Shown piece after piece: positions 1 through 12,017 of a stretch of 64,000 bases of DNA. Both the position numbers and the translations under genes were made by a program. The DNA comes from Bryopsis sp. KO-2023 (taxonomy: Eukaryota > Chlorophyta > Ulvophyceae > Bryopsidales > Bryopsidaceae). The notes under the pieces are model-generated. The model worked only from the letters and a program-made list of their open reading frames with translations. It was not told where the DNA came from and searched no databases. Position 1 is the first letter of the stretch. Each line of letters opens with the position of its first letter. The DNA lies in the NCBI GenBank assembly GCA_030272585.1, contig BSYQ01000011.1:744001-808000 (forward strand), given 5' to 3'.

Positions 1-2540
1 GAGGTAACACCCTGTGTGAGTGGCTACGCCGGCCTTCTCACACTCCACTTCTGTCCTCCTTCGCCTCTTTTCTCACTCCTGCAAGTCCTCGCTGGACTTC
101 CATCCCCGCGAAAACTTGGGGCTGAGCAACTTTCTTGAGGGATGCTGATCTTAGCTTCCCCGCTCAGTTGTCCTACATGAGTGTATGCTTCCCATGGCAC
201 TCCACTCATGCACCATCTCCTCAGATGTAGCTACACATGGCTTTTCATCTGCAAGAGATATCTGCAAGTCTTGCTCTCTTTTTCTCACTTCACAACCCAT
301 AAGCACCACCTGGTGCTATCACCTTAAACTCTTTCCTTTGTTTTCTCTTTTCAACTTGTACTCTTCTCGTAAAAAGCACCTAACTATAATGTGGTTGCAC
401 AAGGATATAAAATCTACCACATTTCACTTTCCTTCTTTTTCCTCCTGTTTTTACTTTAATAAATCAGCAAAATACTGAGTGCACCTCTTTCTTTTGTCAC
501 AACGAACCACTAAGTACATTATGGCAGTCCAAACACAAAATCTGCCACAGTTTCTTTGTGTAAAGAATGCATGAAAACTTCAGGTGACTCCAGCATATCA
601 CTAATATACTTTCTATCGCCAACAGGATAGAAACTCTACCAAAATAACTATCAGAAATGTACTCCCTTTGAAAATCAGCAACCACTCTGCATCCAAATGA
701 AAAAGGAAGAACAGAACTATACCAAACAAGCAAAGAAAACTTCTCTTTTGTTCAGCCATCTGCCCTTTAGACTGCTGCCCTTTTTCTGTGCCTCAAGAGT
801 ACTACTGCTAGTTCAATAACTGACCTGAAATTTTCTGGAAACCTGAATAAACTTCCAGAATGAGATATATCCTGAAAACCTATTTTCCAACACCTCAAAG
901 ACACGTAACCAAGAGTGTAACCAGAAATTTCTTTTCTCTAAGACCAAGCTTCTTCAATCAACTCTGCTACCACCAAAGTCTTGTTGAAATAAAAACCTGA
1001 GTACCGAGAAAATGCTGCCATCTACCAATGAAAATACCCTCCTAATCAATGGGTAGGATGTGGCTGTTTTAACACTTCATCCTCCCCATCTGATTTCTTT
1101 TCTCTTTGAAAGACAATCAGTATTTTCAAACAGCTTAATTTCCAGAATTTCCTAGACTACCTTTGAAAATTCAGTCTCTAACAATACTACCACAATTGAG
1201 TATTGTTCCCTTCCAGAAAATTCTCTAATCACTAGCAACTGTTTTCTGCTCAATAAGGGGCATCCTTTAACAAAATAATCTGCCCTCATAGCAATGTATC
1301 CGACTGAAAACTTTCTGCTAGCGGAAAATAGAAGATGTCCTATTTCAGAACACCCATAATAGAAGAAAAGATCAGCTACTGCTGTACCAAACATTTCTTC
1401 AATTCACCACTATCACTCAGCCTACTAAAGAAGAGTTCCATGGACCTATTGGTCCCTTCAAAAATCTACATCTTTTTTTGACTTGCCAAGCAAGGCTGCC
1501 ACAGAAAAATACCTTGCCAACACACCTAATATCTGCCCTGCCAACAACAGAAAATGATCTGCCACTGATCTATAAAAAGACTGATATTCTGTCACTTGTC
1601 CCACCAAACAACAGAAAATAATCTGCCACTAGTCTATTATAGAACGAAAACTTCATGTCATTGACATTCTTCTGAGAATAGCCTGCCACTGGTCTATTCA
1701 GAAATCAGAGCAATATACCATAGGGTCCATCAAGAAAAAGACAAGACAACCCTTCAACAGAAACACAAACACTATACCTCAACTGACCAATAGATTAGAA
1801 CTGAAAGGTGCCTTAGCTTTCTGCAAGCAACTCTAAAATAAGTTCTGACCTTCAGTTCTCCTCAATTCAAGTTCAGAAACGACTCTGAAAAATTCCCTCA
1901 AGCTATTGTGCATTCACTGAAACACCTGAAAATGTTCCCACAATCAACACAAATGTAGCAAGTGTTCCTGATGTACAAACATCCAAAATATGTATGCACA
2001 ATCACATCAAAGCTGATGTGACACATGTTCTGACCTGCCACTAAAGCCAAGAATTTTTCCACTGCAACCTTCAACACTCTGAAATGATAAGTCACCACTA
2101 CTGCTCAAATCCACTGAGCCAAGGATAAATCTCCACTAACAAATGCACAAATCCAAGCAAACAAGGAGGAACTCCTGATCAGAGAAATCCTAACTTCTGA
2201 CCAATAAAGCTGTCAAATATCACCACCAGACTTTTCAAACAATAAATCAAAACTTCCCTGAAAAATCTGCATGGTCTCAAAGACTCTTTCCAGAATTTTC
2301 ACCACTGACTTGTAATCAATCAAAGCCTTTCAGAACATCTCCCTCACTTCAGCCTGAAAATTTGACTGCAACTCTGAAATCGTTTATAAAGTGATCAAAC
2401 ATCTTTTCCAGAATGTGTACTGCAATCAGAAGATCATAGATCACCTGATCCTGAAATCAATCTGAAGTTCACTACTTCTAAAGTCACTTCAATCAACCAA
2501 CGAAATGATCAGATCACTCAAATGTAACCCTGCAAGCACG
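1..2540. other. Gene-free AT-leaning region
   Basis: I see no supported gene. Open frames are short and lack family similarity or convincing splice sites. Around 1547, 1610 and 1668 a roughly 60-bp unit recurs in degraded form, each ending in CTGCCACT-type sequence followed by TCTAT. The word TCTGCC is common throughout, so this stretch may be the older flank of the CTGC-rich array that follows. Confidence 0.5.
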
Positions 2541-4320
2541 TAACACTCTTGCACCTCACGTCTGCGCTCAACTTACGCTCAATCTGCGCTCAACCTGAGT
2601 CAGTTAAGCGATGCCTGCATCAGTCGCACTCACTGCGTACACTGCAACTCTTCCTGATCGCAGCAACTTAATGTGTGCTGCGCACTTCTCACTCTCGCAT
2701 ACAACCTGCCACGTTCTGTGCAAGTCCATCCGATCCTGCACCTTGTGCCGACCTTGCACAGAGCTGCGCGTTCCTGCGTCAGCTGCGCGATCCCTGCATC
2801 AGCTGTTCCTTCAATCCACACGCAGTCCCAACATCGTCTGCGAACTTCCATCAAAAGCTGCACAGTTCCATAAACACTGCGCAGTCCCTGCATCCTGCAT
2901 AGGCTGCCCAGCCTGCATCTGCGCGAAATGTCCCATCGACATTGCAATCCGCTGCACGCAGCGTAACTCTGTCGTCTGCAGTGCAATTTCGCATGTGCAG
3001 CGCTTTCCTGTGGCTGCTGCGCGTCATATCATCAACTTACGCAGTGCCAACATTCGCTGCGCACTTCCAGCAAAACCTGCGCACGTTCTGTCTGCGACGC
3101 AATCCTGCACGCGGTACATTTCCATATTCGCTGCGCAACCTTGTATCAACAGCGTAATTCCACATATGCGGTACAACTCTGCATCTGCGGCGCAATCCTG
3201 GATCTGATGCGCATTCCTGGATCTGCTGCGCAGTTCTACACCTGCGACGCAATCCTCCAAATGCTGCGCCACCCAACGTCTCCTGCGACGCTGCACATAG
3301 TCGTGCTGCGCTTGACAATGCTGCGCGTCTGTGTGTGTGCTGCGCTTCTACATACTCTAATGTATTGCCTGCGCTCTACACATCACTTCTGCGAAATCTG
3401 TCTGCCGCAGTGTTCTTACACACACTGCGCCCATTCTACTCCTGGCGCTGATTCAGCGACTTTCCTTCACACAGCACACTCGAACACTCCAATAGATAAC
3501 TGCAAATCTGCAAAGCACTGGCGTTTGTCTGCCTTGCAAACCTCTGCTTTGCACTGTGCTGTGTGCCTGCTAGTGTCCTGCGCCTCTGCGCCATCTCACT
3601 GCGCGCCTGCCGCGCATACTGCTGTCTCTGCAGCCTGCCAGGCTCGTTTGTGATCTTGTCACAAGCCTGCTCCGAAACCAATGTAACGAATCTGCCCTGC
3701 AGATCGCTTTTTCTGCTTCAAGTCCATTGAAGACTGCGACCCTGCCGGTCTGCCAGTCTGAACTGCCGTTCTATTGAACGACCATGGGAGAGACACTTGA
3801 ACCTAGCAAGGTTCAAGGGCGAGATCAGGTTCCAAACTAAGGTTAGGTTAAGTTACAAGAATGTCCAAACCCCAACAACTTATACCGTTTCTTCCAACCC
3901 TGATCCAAACTGATCCTAAGCCATAACATCAGTCTGCATCAGTGTTGCAGACCATCAAACTACCAAGTTCCTTTCAGTCCCCTTTCATGACATGCAGCCT
4001 CAGACACCTTGCACGGTACTGCGGTCCTGAGTCTGCCACCTAAGACCTTCTAGAACCTTGTGCCTGCCAGCTCTGCAGCCCACGTTCTGCAACGCTGCCA
4101 GCACCTGTCTGCCATCAGCAACCCTGTCAGCCCGACTACTCTGCCACTTCGTCAGTCTGCCAATCTGCTGACTACCAGTCCTTTAGTCTGCAGGTCTGAA
4201 GGACCTGAACCATTCCTGCTTCTGCAGAATCATAGCAGTCAACCTGCAGCCTAATCTGTCAGCCCAATCACTGCCAGTTCTGCAAGCCTGCAGGTCTGCC
4301 TGAATCGCCTTTGATTCTGC
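2541..4320. repeat. Degenerate CTGC/TGCGC-rich repeat region
   Basis: The + strand is dominated by short words built on CTGCG, TGCGCA, CTGCA and, after about 3650, CTGCC, recurring every 15-30 bases without a strict period. The complementary GCAG words are much rarer on the same strand, so there is strong strand asymmetry. Long open frames here on both strands (for example 2611-3207) follow from low TA content. Their predicted proteins are low-complexity Cys/Ala/Ser-rich and I do not accept them as genes. It looks like a heavily mutated satellite or simple-repeat array. Confidence 0.6.
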
Positions 4321-4327
4321 CGAATCA

Positions 4328-4571
4328 CTACACCTTCCTTTACCTCCCCCTACCTCCCCCTTCCTTCCTCTACCTTCCCTTTCTTTTTCACCCCCTCTAC
4401 CTTCCCTTTTTTTCCTCTGTCCTCTACCTTCCTCTACCTCCCCCTCTCCTTTCCTTTTTTTTCTTTCCCCTTTCCTTTTTTTTCTGGTTCCTTTTTTTCT
4501 GGCCATTTCTTTCTGGCCATTTTTTTCGTTGTTTTTTTTTTTTCTGGCTGCTTTTTTTTCCTCCTCCTTTG
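4328..4571. repeat. Long polypyrimidine tract
   Basis: About 240 bases of almost pure C/T on the + strand: CCTCCCC-type blocks in the first half and T-runs broken by CTGG in the second. Purine-free stretches of 20-40 bases occur. Such mirror-like pyrimidine tracts can form triplex DNA. No coding capacity is credited. Confidence 0.75.
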
Positions 4572-4575
4572 GCGG

Positions 4576-5260
4576 ATTCACACCTAACCCGGGTTACACA
4601 CACAAACACACAAAAAAAGACAGCAACAAAAAACAACAAAAAACAACAACAAAGAAACGAACAAACAAACAGACCTTTATCCGCAGGTGGAATGCTGTAA
4701 GAATTCCACCAGAATTCTTCTCGTTCCCCCTCAACACTCGATGGTTCTTCCAGCCACTGCAGTTAATGCACATCAAAGATCAACAAACAGAAATTTAAGA
4801 AATTGGACAAATTTCCACTCTTTATTCTGTCGCTCCTTATCTGAGGAAATAAAACACTTGGCTCCATGAGACTACCAGCGACAACAGAATTAAGACACAA
4901 ATACAACAAAGCACTGGAATAACATCAAAATATGGATAATTGCAACCAGCGCCACAAAACAAGCCACAGATGTCTACCATGTGTGGACGCCTGGACTGCT
5001 GCTCTGCTCCTGCCAACGTGCCTGGTCCGTTCTGGGTGCCCGACTCCTTTAGTCATCCCCGACAAGTCCGTTGATCACAGACGACATGCCTGGGTTGAAC
5101 TCCCCTGTTCAGAATCACAGCAAGGATTGAGAAGAAGACACTCACACACATTCAGAAATCGGACAAATCAATTCCAATATCTACTGCAGCTTTTTAACAA
5201 AACCTTTCCTGAAAATGGTGGGGTTATTTGGAGATTTCAGTGTTCGCAGACAACAATTAA
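4576..5260. other. Non-coding spacer
   Basis: It starts with an A/C-rich stretch (4590-4675, many CAACAAAAAA words), then mixed sequence. I found no exon with a supported reading frame. Confidence 0.4.
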
Positions 5261-5299
5261 AATTCAATCGATGCAGGAGAGCTTAAGCAATCTATTGCC

Positions 5300-6012
5300 A
5301 CCTGGCACCCCCCCAAAAAAATTTGTTTCGGGAGGTCGATCAGCGTTCCGTATATTGCGCCCCATGCAAGTTTTCATCGCAAGCCAGAAGTTGCTCCATG
5401 GCAGAAAAGTGCCCAAATCGGGCGGCAAAGCGCAAGGCAGTCTCCCCCCTGGTGTCAGCAGCAAGGTGTCCGGGCGAAACCTTCCTCCTACCAGACTCAG
5501 TTTGGGCCTCTTTTCAGAATCTGCACACCGCTAGCACCACAACCACAGAAAACAACAAAAAACAACATACAAACATAACAATAAACAAAGATAACAAGAA
5601 GCAAAGAACCCTCACTTCCACTTTGGCCTGATCGCCATCTGAATCCTCTTCCATATCCTCCACATTCTCTTTTCTCCTTCCTTGCTCGTTTGGACTTCAG
5701 CATCGCTGGCTCCTCCGCACAGGAAGCTGCATCCTTCTGTCCAAAAAGAAAGGAAGGGGGGGGTATTTAGCTTTTGTTTTTTGCTTTAGTATTCGGACGA
5801 AGGGGCAGTTTCCCATCCACAGCCTTTCTGGTTAAAAAGAAAAGAAAGGGGGGTTTGACCTTGCACTTACGGCTTTTTTTCCGTTGTGCCTTCCTCCTTG
5901 AAACATCGAGTCCCTGCCTCGGTATTTTCTCCTCGAAACTTGCCTGAATGCGTTCGAAAAACAAACTCACCCAGGATCACATGTTGGCTAGTATTTACTC
6001 CGACGCTCGCAC
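5300..6012 (-). pseudogene. Ankyrin-repeat gene fragment, frame-broken
   Basis: On the minus strand about 5345-5500 encodes one recognisable ankyrin unit: HLAADTRGETALRFAARFGH, then an EQLLACDEN-type helix end, then a stop. A preceding ILKRGPN stretch, typical of an ankyrin finger, lies one frame away. Further upstream an acidic run (VEDMEEDSDGDQ) sits directly before a GTGAGG donor near 5622, also one frame off its own upstream sequence. Earlier candidate exons near 5740-5710, 5855-5820, 5963-5894 and 6012-5965 have plausible splice sites. Two frame breaks in a short span suggest a decayed ankyrin gene. Uncorrected sequencing indels are the alternative. The 5' end was not found. Confidence 0.45.
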
Positions 6013-6901
6013 AAGGTATTGAAAGCCTGAACTCTAACCCCCCCCCCCGCCGATCAGTGAAGATTGAGAGGTGATGAACGTGTAAATATATATAATATAT
6101 ATAGACAATTCTGCACTTGGCAGTGAAGAAATAAACAATGCTGAGATGGACTTAACAAGAAGGAGAAAACAAGATTTGAAAAAACAGGAAAAGGGGAGCT
6201 TGCGCTTCTAATTTTGCTGAAGTTCCAAGTGCAAGAAACAATGATGAATAAAAGCAGGATGGGAATCGAACCCAACTTTCTGACCACACAACTTTTCTTT
6301 TTTTGCATTATCATTGTTTTTTTTTGGTTTGTACACCTCACGAAAAGTATCCTTGTCTCTTTTTTCACTGCAACCATGGATGACCCCCTCCAAAAATTGA
6401 ATGCCATCTGCCTTTTCAAGACTCATGTGCCTATAACTTCAGCACTCTTCAGTTCATCCAACCGGCCTGAACCCCATCCATAGCAACCATCCGTTCAGCC
6501 ATTATCTGTGCTTTCATTCATGGTAACCCCGGTTCTTGCATTGCTTCTTTAAAAAAATTCTGGTGCTTAAGACCCCTGAATATTGGCTCACCCTGGGAAG
6601 ACTGTTGGGATGTTGAAACCAATTCACTTTTTTGTTACTTTGAAATAGCAAAATGCAGCTCTGATGGCCACACACCCCGACTTTCAATTCTTGACTACAG
6701 GAGTTCAAATACCACAATTCTTTTTGTACAAGAAGAAAAAAACAAACCCCCTCATGCCCTAACTATACAATGCATCAGCCAGCCTCCTCAGAACTCATTC
6801 CAGACACATGTTTGCCATCCTTGTTTGAGTTTCCAGGTTTTTTGGCTACACTGCCTCAACATTTTTATCACACTTTTTTTTCCAGCTCAATCGATTCTCA
6901 C

Positions 6902-8237
6902 CTGACCACCATCTTCATGTAGATTGCCTCTCCTGGTTGGAGCCTCATGACGAATCCGTTCCTCATGCCTTCGGCTGCATACAGAGGAGCAGGGGAGGGT
7001 TTCAACTGGATTCGAACCTGGGATCCAACAGACACAACCCCTCACTCGGTCATGCATCCAAGCCGTAGATTGACTAAACCAATACTTGCAGGGGGAAATT
7101 GCAAGGACAAATTCTGTGATGCCTGTTTGATGGAAAGGAGAAGCGCACAAAATCATTGACACAAACCATTGGGGAAAAAACACATCAAAATGGGGGTGAA
7201 CAAAGTCAAACAGACACACCCACCTCTGCTTTTCTTTCGTTCAAAGCTTTTCCATCTTTCAGGATGAATGGAACTCCGTCCCATCTGTCGTTTTTCACGT
7301 ACATAACGCAGGAAGCAAAGGTCGGGGTTTTCGACCCCTTTGGAACGGTTTCGTCGTCCAGATACAGGCTCATCCATTGCAGAAACGTATTGACCGAGAA
7401 CCGTTTCCTCTGGTACGATCGGGGGTATGGATCGGAGCACTCTGAGTTTTTCGTCACGAATGTCATCGGGATGCAGGCTGACAAGTTTCTCCATTCCTAG
7501 CAAGGCCATGACCTTCGTTTGGGAAAAAAAGATGGTAATGAAAAAGAACAACCAGATTACATCCAGGGGCTTGGTTCGAAGATTTCCAAAATTGTTTGTA
7601 AAACATAACTGGTTGGATGGAGAAACAATTGGCAGAATGTGAGTGCAACAAGATCAGTTTTTTTGTGGCTCGCACCTTTTAGTCACATAAGAGCCACCAT
7701 CCTCTGAGAGAGCTTCAATAAAAACTGTTCCCTCCATGCAACGACTGATTTCTCAACGAAACTATGGAGTCCAAAAATATGTGTTTTTTGGAGAACCAAG
7801 GGAGGATATCATATCGATGAAATCCTCTGATGCATCAGAGAGGATTTAACAGCCTTCGTACCTGGAGCAGATGGTTCTGGATGATATCCCTGATGATTCC
7901 AAATTGATCAAAGTCCTCCACCATAGCCAAGGCACTGTAGCCAGCTTTTTGCACTTGTTTATTTTTGTCCAGAACGCACGTCAACAGGCCATTAAAACAG
8001 CAAACCTGGAAAAAGCATGCCACAAATCATGCATCAGCCTGTCTTTGTTGTTTCCTTTGTTCTCTCCTGTCTATTTGTTTGCTTTAAAAAAAATGGACAA
8101 GAAAACAAGACCCCGAGGCTCAATGTAAGGATTAGATGGTGCACAGCAGATGCCCACAAGCATTGGGAAATTATGCACACTTGGTCGAACTTTTTCCCAA
8201 GGTAACCTGTAGCTTGTTCTTTCGAAACACGCATCAC
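6902..8237 (-). pseudogene. Glucose-6-phosphate dehydrogenase relic
   Basis: Four exon-like blocks on the minus strand match the C-terminal half of G6PD in order. At 8237-8115 the YLGK dinucleotide-domain motif is recognisable, followed by badly eroded sequence. At 7934-7862 FDQFGIIRDIIQNHLLQ ends at a GTACG donor. At 7512-7224 there is MEKL..DDIRDEK, VLGQY and then [20 protein letters not shown]. At 6974-6902 RNGFVMRLQPGEAIYMKM ends at GTGAGA. Between VLGQY and LYLDD the frame shifts by one base with no room for an intron. Frame breaks are also likely before FDQFG and after YLGK, where the substrate-binding RIDHYLGKE is reduced to YLGK. N-terminal and C-terminal exons were not found. It is probably non-functional. 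A functional copy must exist elsewhere if the cell uses the oxidative pentose phosphate pathway. Confidence 0.75.
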
Positions 8238-8576
8238 CTGTTGGCCACCATTTGTCTCATCCGTAGCTGTTGCCACACTATCGGCTGCAAGACCGTTAGC
8301 AGCCCATCCCCGAAAACCTCGGAAAGCAGATCCAAGCCGGCCGCACTACATTTCCTCAACGTCCAGGCGCCATTTCCTTTCTCGTCTTGGGAACCGGTGG
8401 CCTCGGCTTCTCCTCTTCCGTCCTGCATGGATGGGCTGCAGCCTGCAGGTCTTTTCGGTTTCCTCCGAGCCACAGCCACAGCAATAACCACGGCCACAAG
8501 CCTAAGAAAACGGGAAAAAAAACTATTGGCCCCGCAGAACGAAGAGTTTATTATGAAGCCCGCCCGACAGGCAACA

Positions 8577-8753
8577 GCAGTCACCGCAATTACTCGCAAT
8601 TACTCGCAATTACGGCAGCGCAACTCAGTCAGACGGAAATTTAGGGGTTTTTGGAGACGCAGCCGCAGTCACCGCAATTACTCGCAATTACTCGCAATTA
8701 CGGCAGCGCAACTCAGTCAGACGGAAATTTAGGGGTTTTTGGAGACGCAGCCG
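8577..8753. repeat. Tandem duplication, 88-bp unit, two copies
   Basis: The unit starting GCAGTCACCGCAATTACTCG at 8577 is repeated from 8665 with no visible mismatch. Each unit contains its own short internal repeat of AATTACTCGC. Position suggests a recent duplication in the spacer upstream of the four-helix membrane protein gene. Confidence 0.85.
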
Positions 8754-8890
8754 TGTTTCAGTACAAGCAGCTCCTCCCGACACGATCCCTGTTTTTCAAC
8801 TTGCTGTTGTTTTCTCGCTTTTTCAGCGTTATTTGACGAAGCCTGCACTCTTCCTCTGGAAACAACATATTTATCGTTTCGGAAAAAATA

Positions 8891-9428
8891 ATGAAGTCTG
8901 GGGGTGGCGTTCTGTGTATATCTTCTTTGCAGTTGGTCGTTGGCCTTTGTCTGTTGGGGATCTATGAGGGCTACAAGGTTGGCCAGCCGTTATCGTACTC
9001 TACCCGTTAGGTTGCCCTCTATCGATCGAGTGTTTTGGAAATTCACCATTTTATCGCCTTGGGGTGAAAAAAGCTTTTTTTCTTTTCCTGAAGTTAGAAA
9101 AAAAAGGGAAACAATGTAGGTTTTTATCTTTTTCGGAGTTTTTGATTGTATTTTTTAATGGAATGTTTTTATTTTTATTTTTTGTGCTGTTGCAGTCCAT
9201 ATTTTCTAGAAATAAATATAGATATTATATATTTATGGTTTATTTATTTTCTTTCAAGTTTTTTACAGCTTGTACAGCAAATGAGGGGGCCCACAGCACT
9301 AACAAGAATGCCTCAAACACACTCAAATTGTGAAATTTGCATACCCGTAAAATCATGTACTACTTTTTTGACAATGTTTATTCATTCTCGTATTGTTTGT
9401 TCTTATGGATGTGTGTTGCTTTTCTTTT

Positions 9429-9459
<31 letters not shown>

Positions 9460-10926
9460 CGGAGAGGTAACTTTTCTTTTTGCTGATTTTTTCTTTTCTT
9501 TTCTTTTGCAGGTCAGGTTTCTGAACCCCTCAGCTGAAGATGAGGAAGACAGGGTGGAAGGTGCGAAATTACAATTCCAGTTTATGTATTTATTTTTTTA
9601 TTCATTGCAGTTTAATATGCATACATCAGATTTTTTTTGGGGGGGGGTCGCTGATTGATTGTGGATGGGAAAATGGTTCGTTGCATTCTTTGCGACGTTG
9701 CAGATATGGGGAAAGTTAAAAAAAATAAAACAAAAATTCAACATTTTCGTTCACCGTCTTTTTTTTTTTAATTCTCCTTGTTGCTGTACCATTCATTTTT
9801 TTTAACAATCTTCTCGTTAACATGATACCTGATTAAACGATGCACATTGACTGACATGTCGTAAATTTAAATTTCTCAACTTTTGTGTGATGGCAGGCAA
9901 CATGGACACCCCATTGGATTGGTTGTTTTATTTGTCCATATTCAACAACATTTTCAGTGTTTTCGGTCTGGCTGGGGTGATGAATTCCCTCAAGGAGCTC
10001 GTCATGGCTTTCTTTGCTTTCAACGCTATCCAAATGGTCGTAGCGTTCCATTACTTCATCGATGTGTGGAACGATTCCAGAGTCAGGTTCGTTCCATCTT
10101 CATGTTTGTTCTTTGTTATTCCCTTTTATTTTATTTTATTTTGGGCACCACCGGTTTAATAAAACATGTAAAACTCTAAAGTGGCCTCCCCCCAAAAAAT
10201 GGGGGGAAAGGGGGCGAAGAAGGGGAAAAAAAATCGCCCTGCATTCGTTTCGTTCTTTTAATCTCGCTGGCACCCCTCTTTTTTTTCTTTGCTTTTTTGC
10301 CTGTTCATATGTCTTGTTTTTTAGTTTTTAAGCTTTTTTTTTAATTGCCTGTCATGCAGCCGGTGGAGTCGAGATCAACTTGGAAGCCTGGAAAGGGCTG
10401 CAATAGGTAACTGATATGTCAACTGTCTTTTTTTATTTATTTTTGGTGCGACACATGAAACATCATTTTTTCCCAGGTTGACAAGCAAACATGGCTTTCG
10501 GTGTCAATCCAAAGTTTAAAGGAAAAGACACGTATGTTTAAGTATCTGTGGCTTAGATGCAACTGTGGAGGGTTTTCTTGAGCTGACTTTATTGAGCTGG
10601 ATTTTTACTAAGGGCAGGGCTAAATCACCTCGTTGTGGAAGGCCTTCGTTGGGCAAGTCTGCCTAATGCTAATTTAAACATTCATTGATTCATATATACA
10701 TATAGATACATATATATATATATATATATTTTTTTTTAATTGTCATAATAATGATTTTGTTTCCTTTGCAGCGTTCATGTTCTTCAATTTTCTGCTGTCG
10801 CTGTGTGCAACTTTTTTCGCGGTGAAAGCGATCGAGGAAATCAAAGTGAAGCAGAGGGATGAATATAACAGACTCTCCGTCATTTCCGACACTCTCCAAT
10901 ACGAGCCCGATAATGGAAGGTTATAG
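8891..10926 (+). CDS. Four-helix (tetraspan) membrane protein, unknown family
   Basis: Five exons join in phase: 8891-8977, 9512-9560, 9897-10086, 10360-10406 and 10772-10926, giving 175 residues. The start is the ATG at 8891, which opens a Lys-Ser-Gly segment leading straight into the first hydrophobic helix. A CAG acceptor at about 8826 suggests a 5' UTR intron. Hydrophobic helices lie at about residues 6-27, 53-73, 78-101 and 124-146. Between helices 1 and 2 is an acidic loop (SAEDEEDR). The C-terminal tail is polar. There are no conserved tetraspanin CCG cysteines, so this is a tetraspan protein by topology only. I do not recognise the family. A candidate exon at 10481-10530 breaks the frame and was left out. 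Confidence 0.65.
9425..9459. repeat. T14-G21 homopolymer junction in an intron
   Basis: A run of T passes directly into a run of about 21 G just upstream of the acceptor of the second exon of the four-helix protein. It is one of several poly-T/poly-G (reverse: poly-C/poly-A) junctions in this window. Confidence 0.8.
10690..10731. repeat. TA-rich microsatellite
   Basis: TATATA/CATATA repeats in the last intron of the four-helix protein gene. Confidence 0.7.
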
Positions 10927-12017
10927 ATAATCCATTGATTAGATTTTTTTTGCCACCGCTAATCAAGGTTATCCTTTGCTTTTTTTTCCACCCTTTCTTT
11001 TCTTTGTCGCTATATGTTTCTGGGCTGACAGGGGATTCCATTTTTCTTCCCTTTGATCTTATTTCTTAATTTTTTCCCCCTTTTGGACCAGCAAAGTATA
11101 TAGAGGAGAGGGGAAAAAAAAAGAGAGGGGAAAAGAATGTAGAAAATGAAATGAGAGAATTTCAAGGGGAAGGAGAGAAAAAAAAAAGAAGAAACATCAA
11201 GAACATCCCATGATATGAAAAGAAAAAAAAACAAAAAAAAAACTTTTGCTTTGAAAGGGGGTGGGGTGGGGTGGGAGAGAGAGAGAGAGTGGGAAGTGAA
11301 AACTACTTTGGCCAATGTAGAATCTGCTAGGTCCCTTGCCAAAGGCCGTTGGAATGTTCATAGTATCTGTTTGAATTCTTTTTGTTCGTTCTGCAGCATT
11401 CGGAGTGTAAAAATGTGTTTGTTGTTCGATTTTCTTCCCAGAATTTGCTTCACACCATTCCGTTTCTTGCATCATTCAAACAAGCGGCAGGGGGGTTCAA
11501 TACATATTTTTCACTTGGAAGTACTTTCTGGGAAAACCCTGGATTGCAGAGGATCATACCAAGAGGACCCCCCCCCCCCCCCTCCCAGTACTGTTTCAAA
11601 AATGTCTTGATTCACACTTTTAACATTTTGGGTTTTCCTGGATTTTTGAAAACCCATCCCACACACATTCTCAGTAGAAAATCATCCCTTGTTTCTATGG
11701 ATCGTGCTTAGACAAATTGATCAAATTGGACACACAAGCAGACCCCCCTTTCTGGTTGCATCGGATTCAGGATGGGGTGTTGACTGTGCGGTTGACCATC
11801 CATTTTTTGGTTGTGGACTTTCTCTGTTCGATTCAAATCGTCAAATTTTCCGAATTCATCCCCGATTCGATCGGGGCCGGTTTTGTTTTTCGCGCATTTC
11901 TTCGCAAGAAAAAAGAAAACACAAAGAGGAGAGGGAAAAGAAAGCCGGCGTGGAGTGAGTGAGGGCGTTCTTCTTTTGTGGAGAGTGGCTGCTCGCCAAG
12001 GGGACTTTGAATTCGCG
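10927..12017. other. Spacer between tetraspan and CFAP20 genes
   Basis: It contains purine-rich stretches (about 11100-11290), a C-run at 11570-11582 and no supported exon. The last 200 bases must hold the CFAP20 promoter and 5' UTR, but I see no clear TATA box. Confidence 0.5.

Noticed and set aside
2611-3653. Long open frames on both strands in the CTGC-rich region (up to 198 codons)
   Set aside because: Composition effect: few TA-containing stops. Predicted proteins are low-complexity and open frames occur in several phases at once.
4183-4700. Lys/Glu-rich and Phe/Leu-rich frames of about 130 codons
   Set aside because: They are the two strands of the polypyrimidine tract.
10481-10530. 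Possible exon with ATG in the four-helix protein gene
   Set aside because: Its inclusion brings an immediate TGA, and skipping it keeps an in-phase hydrophobic fourth helix.
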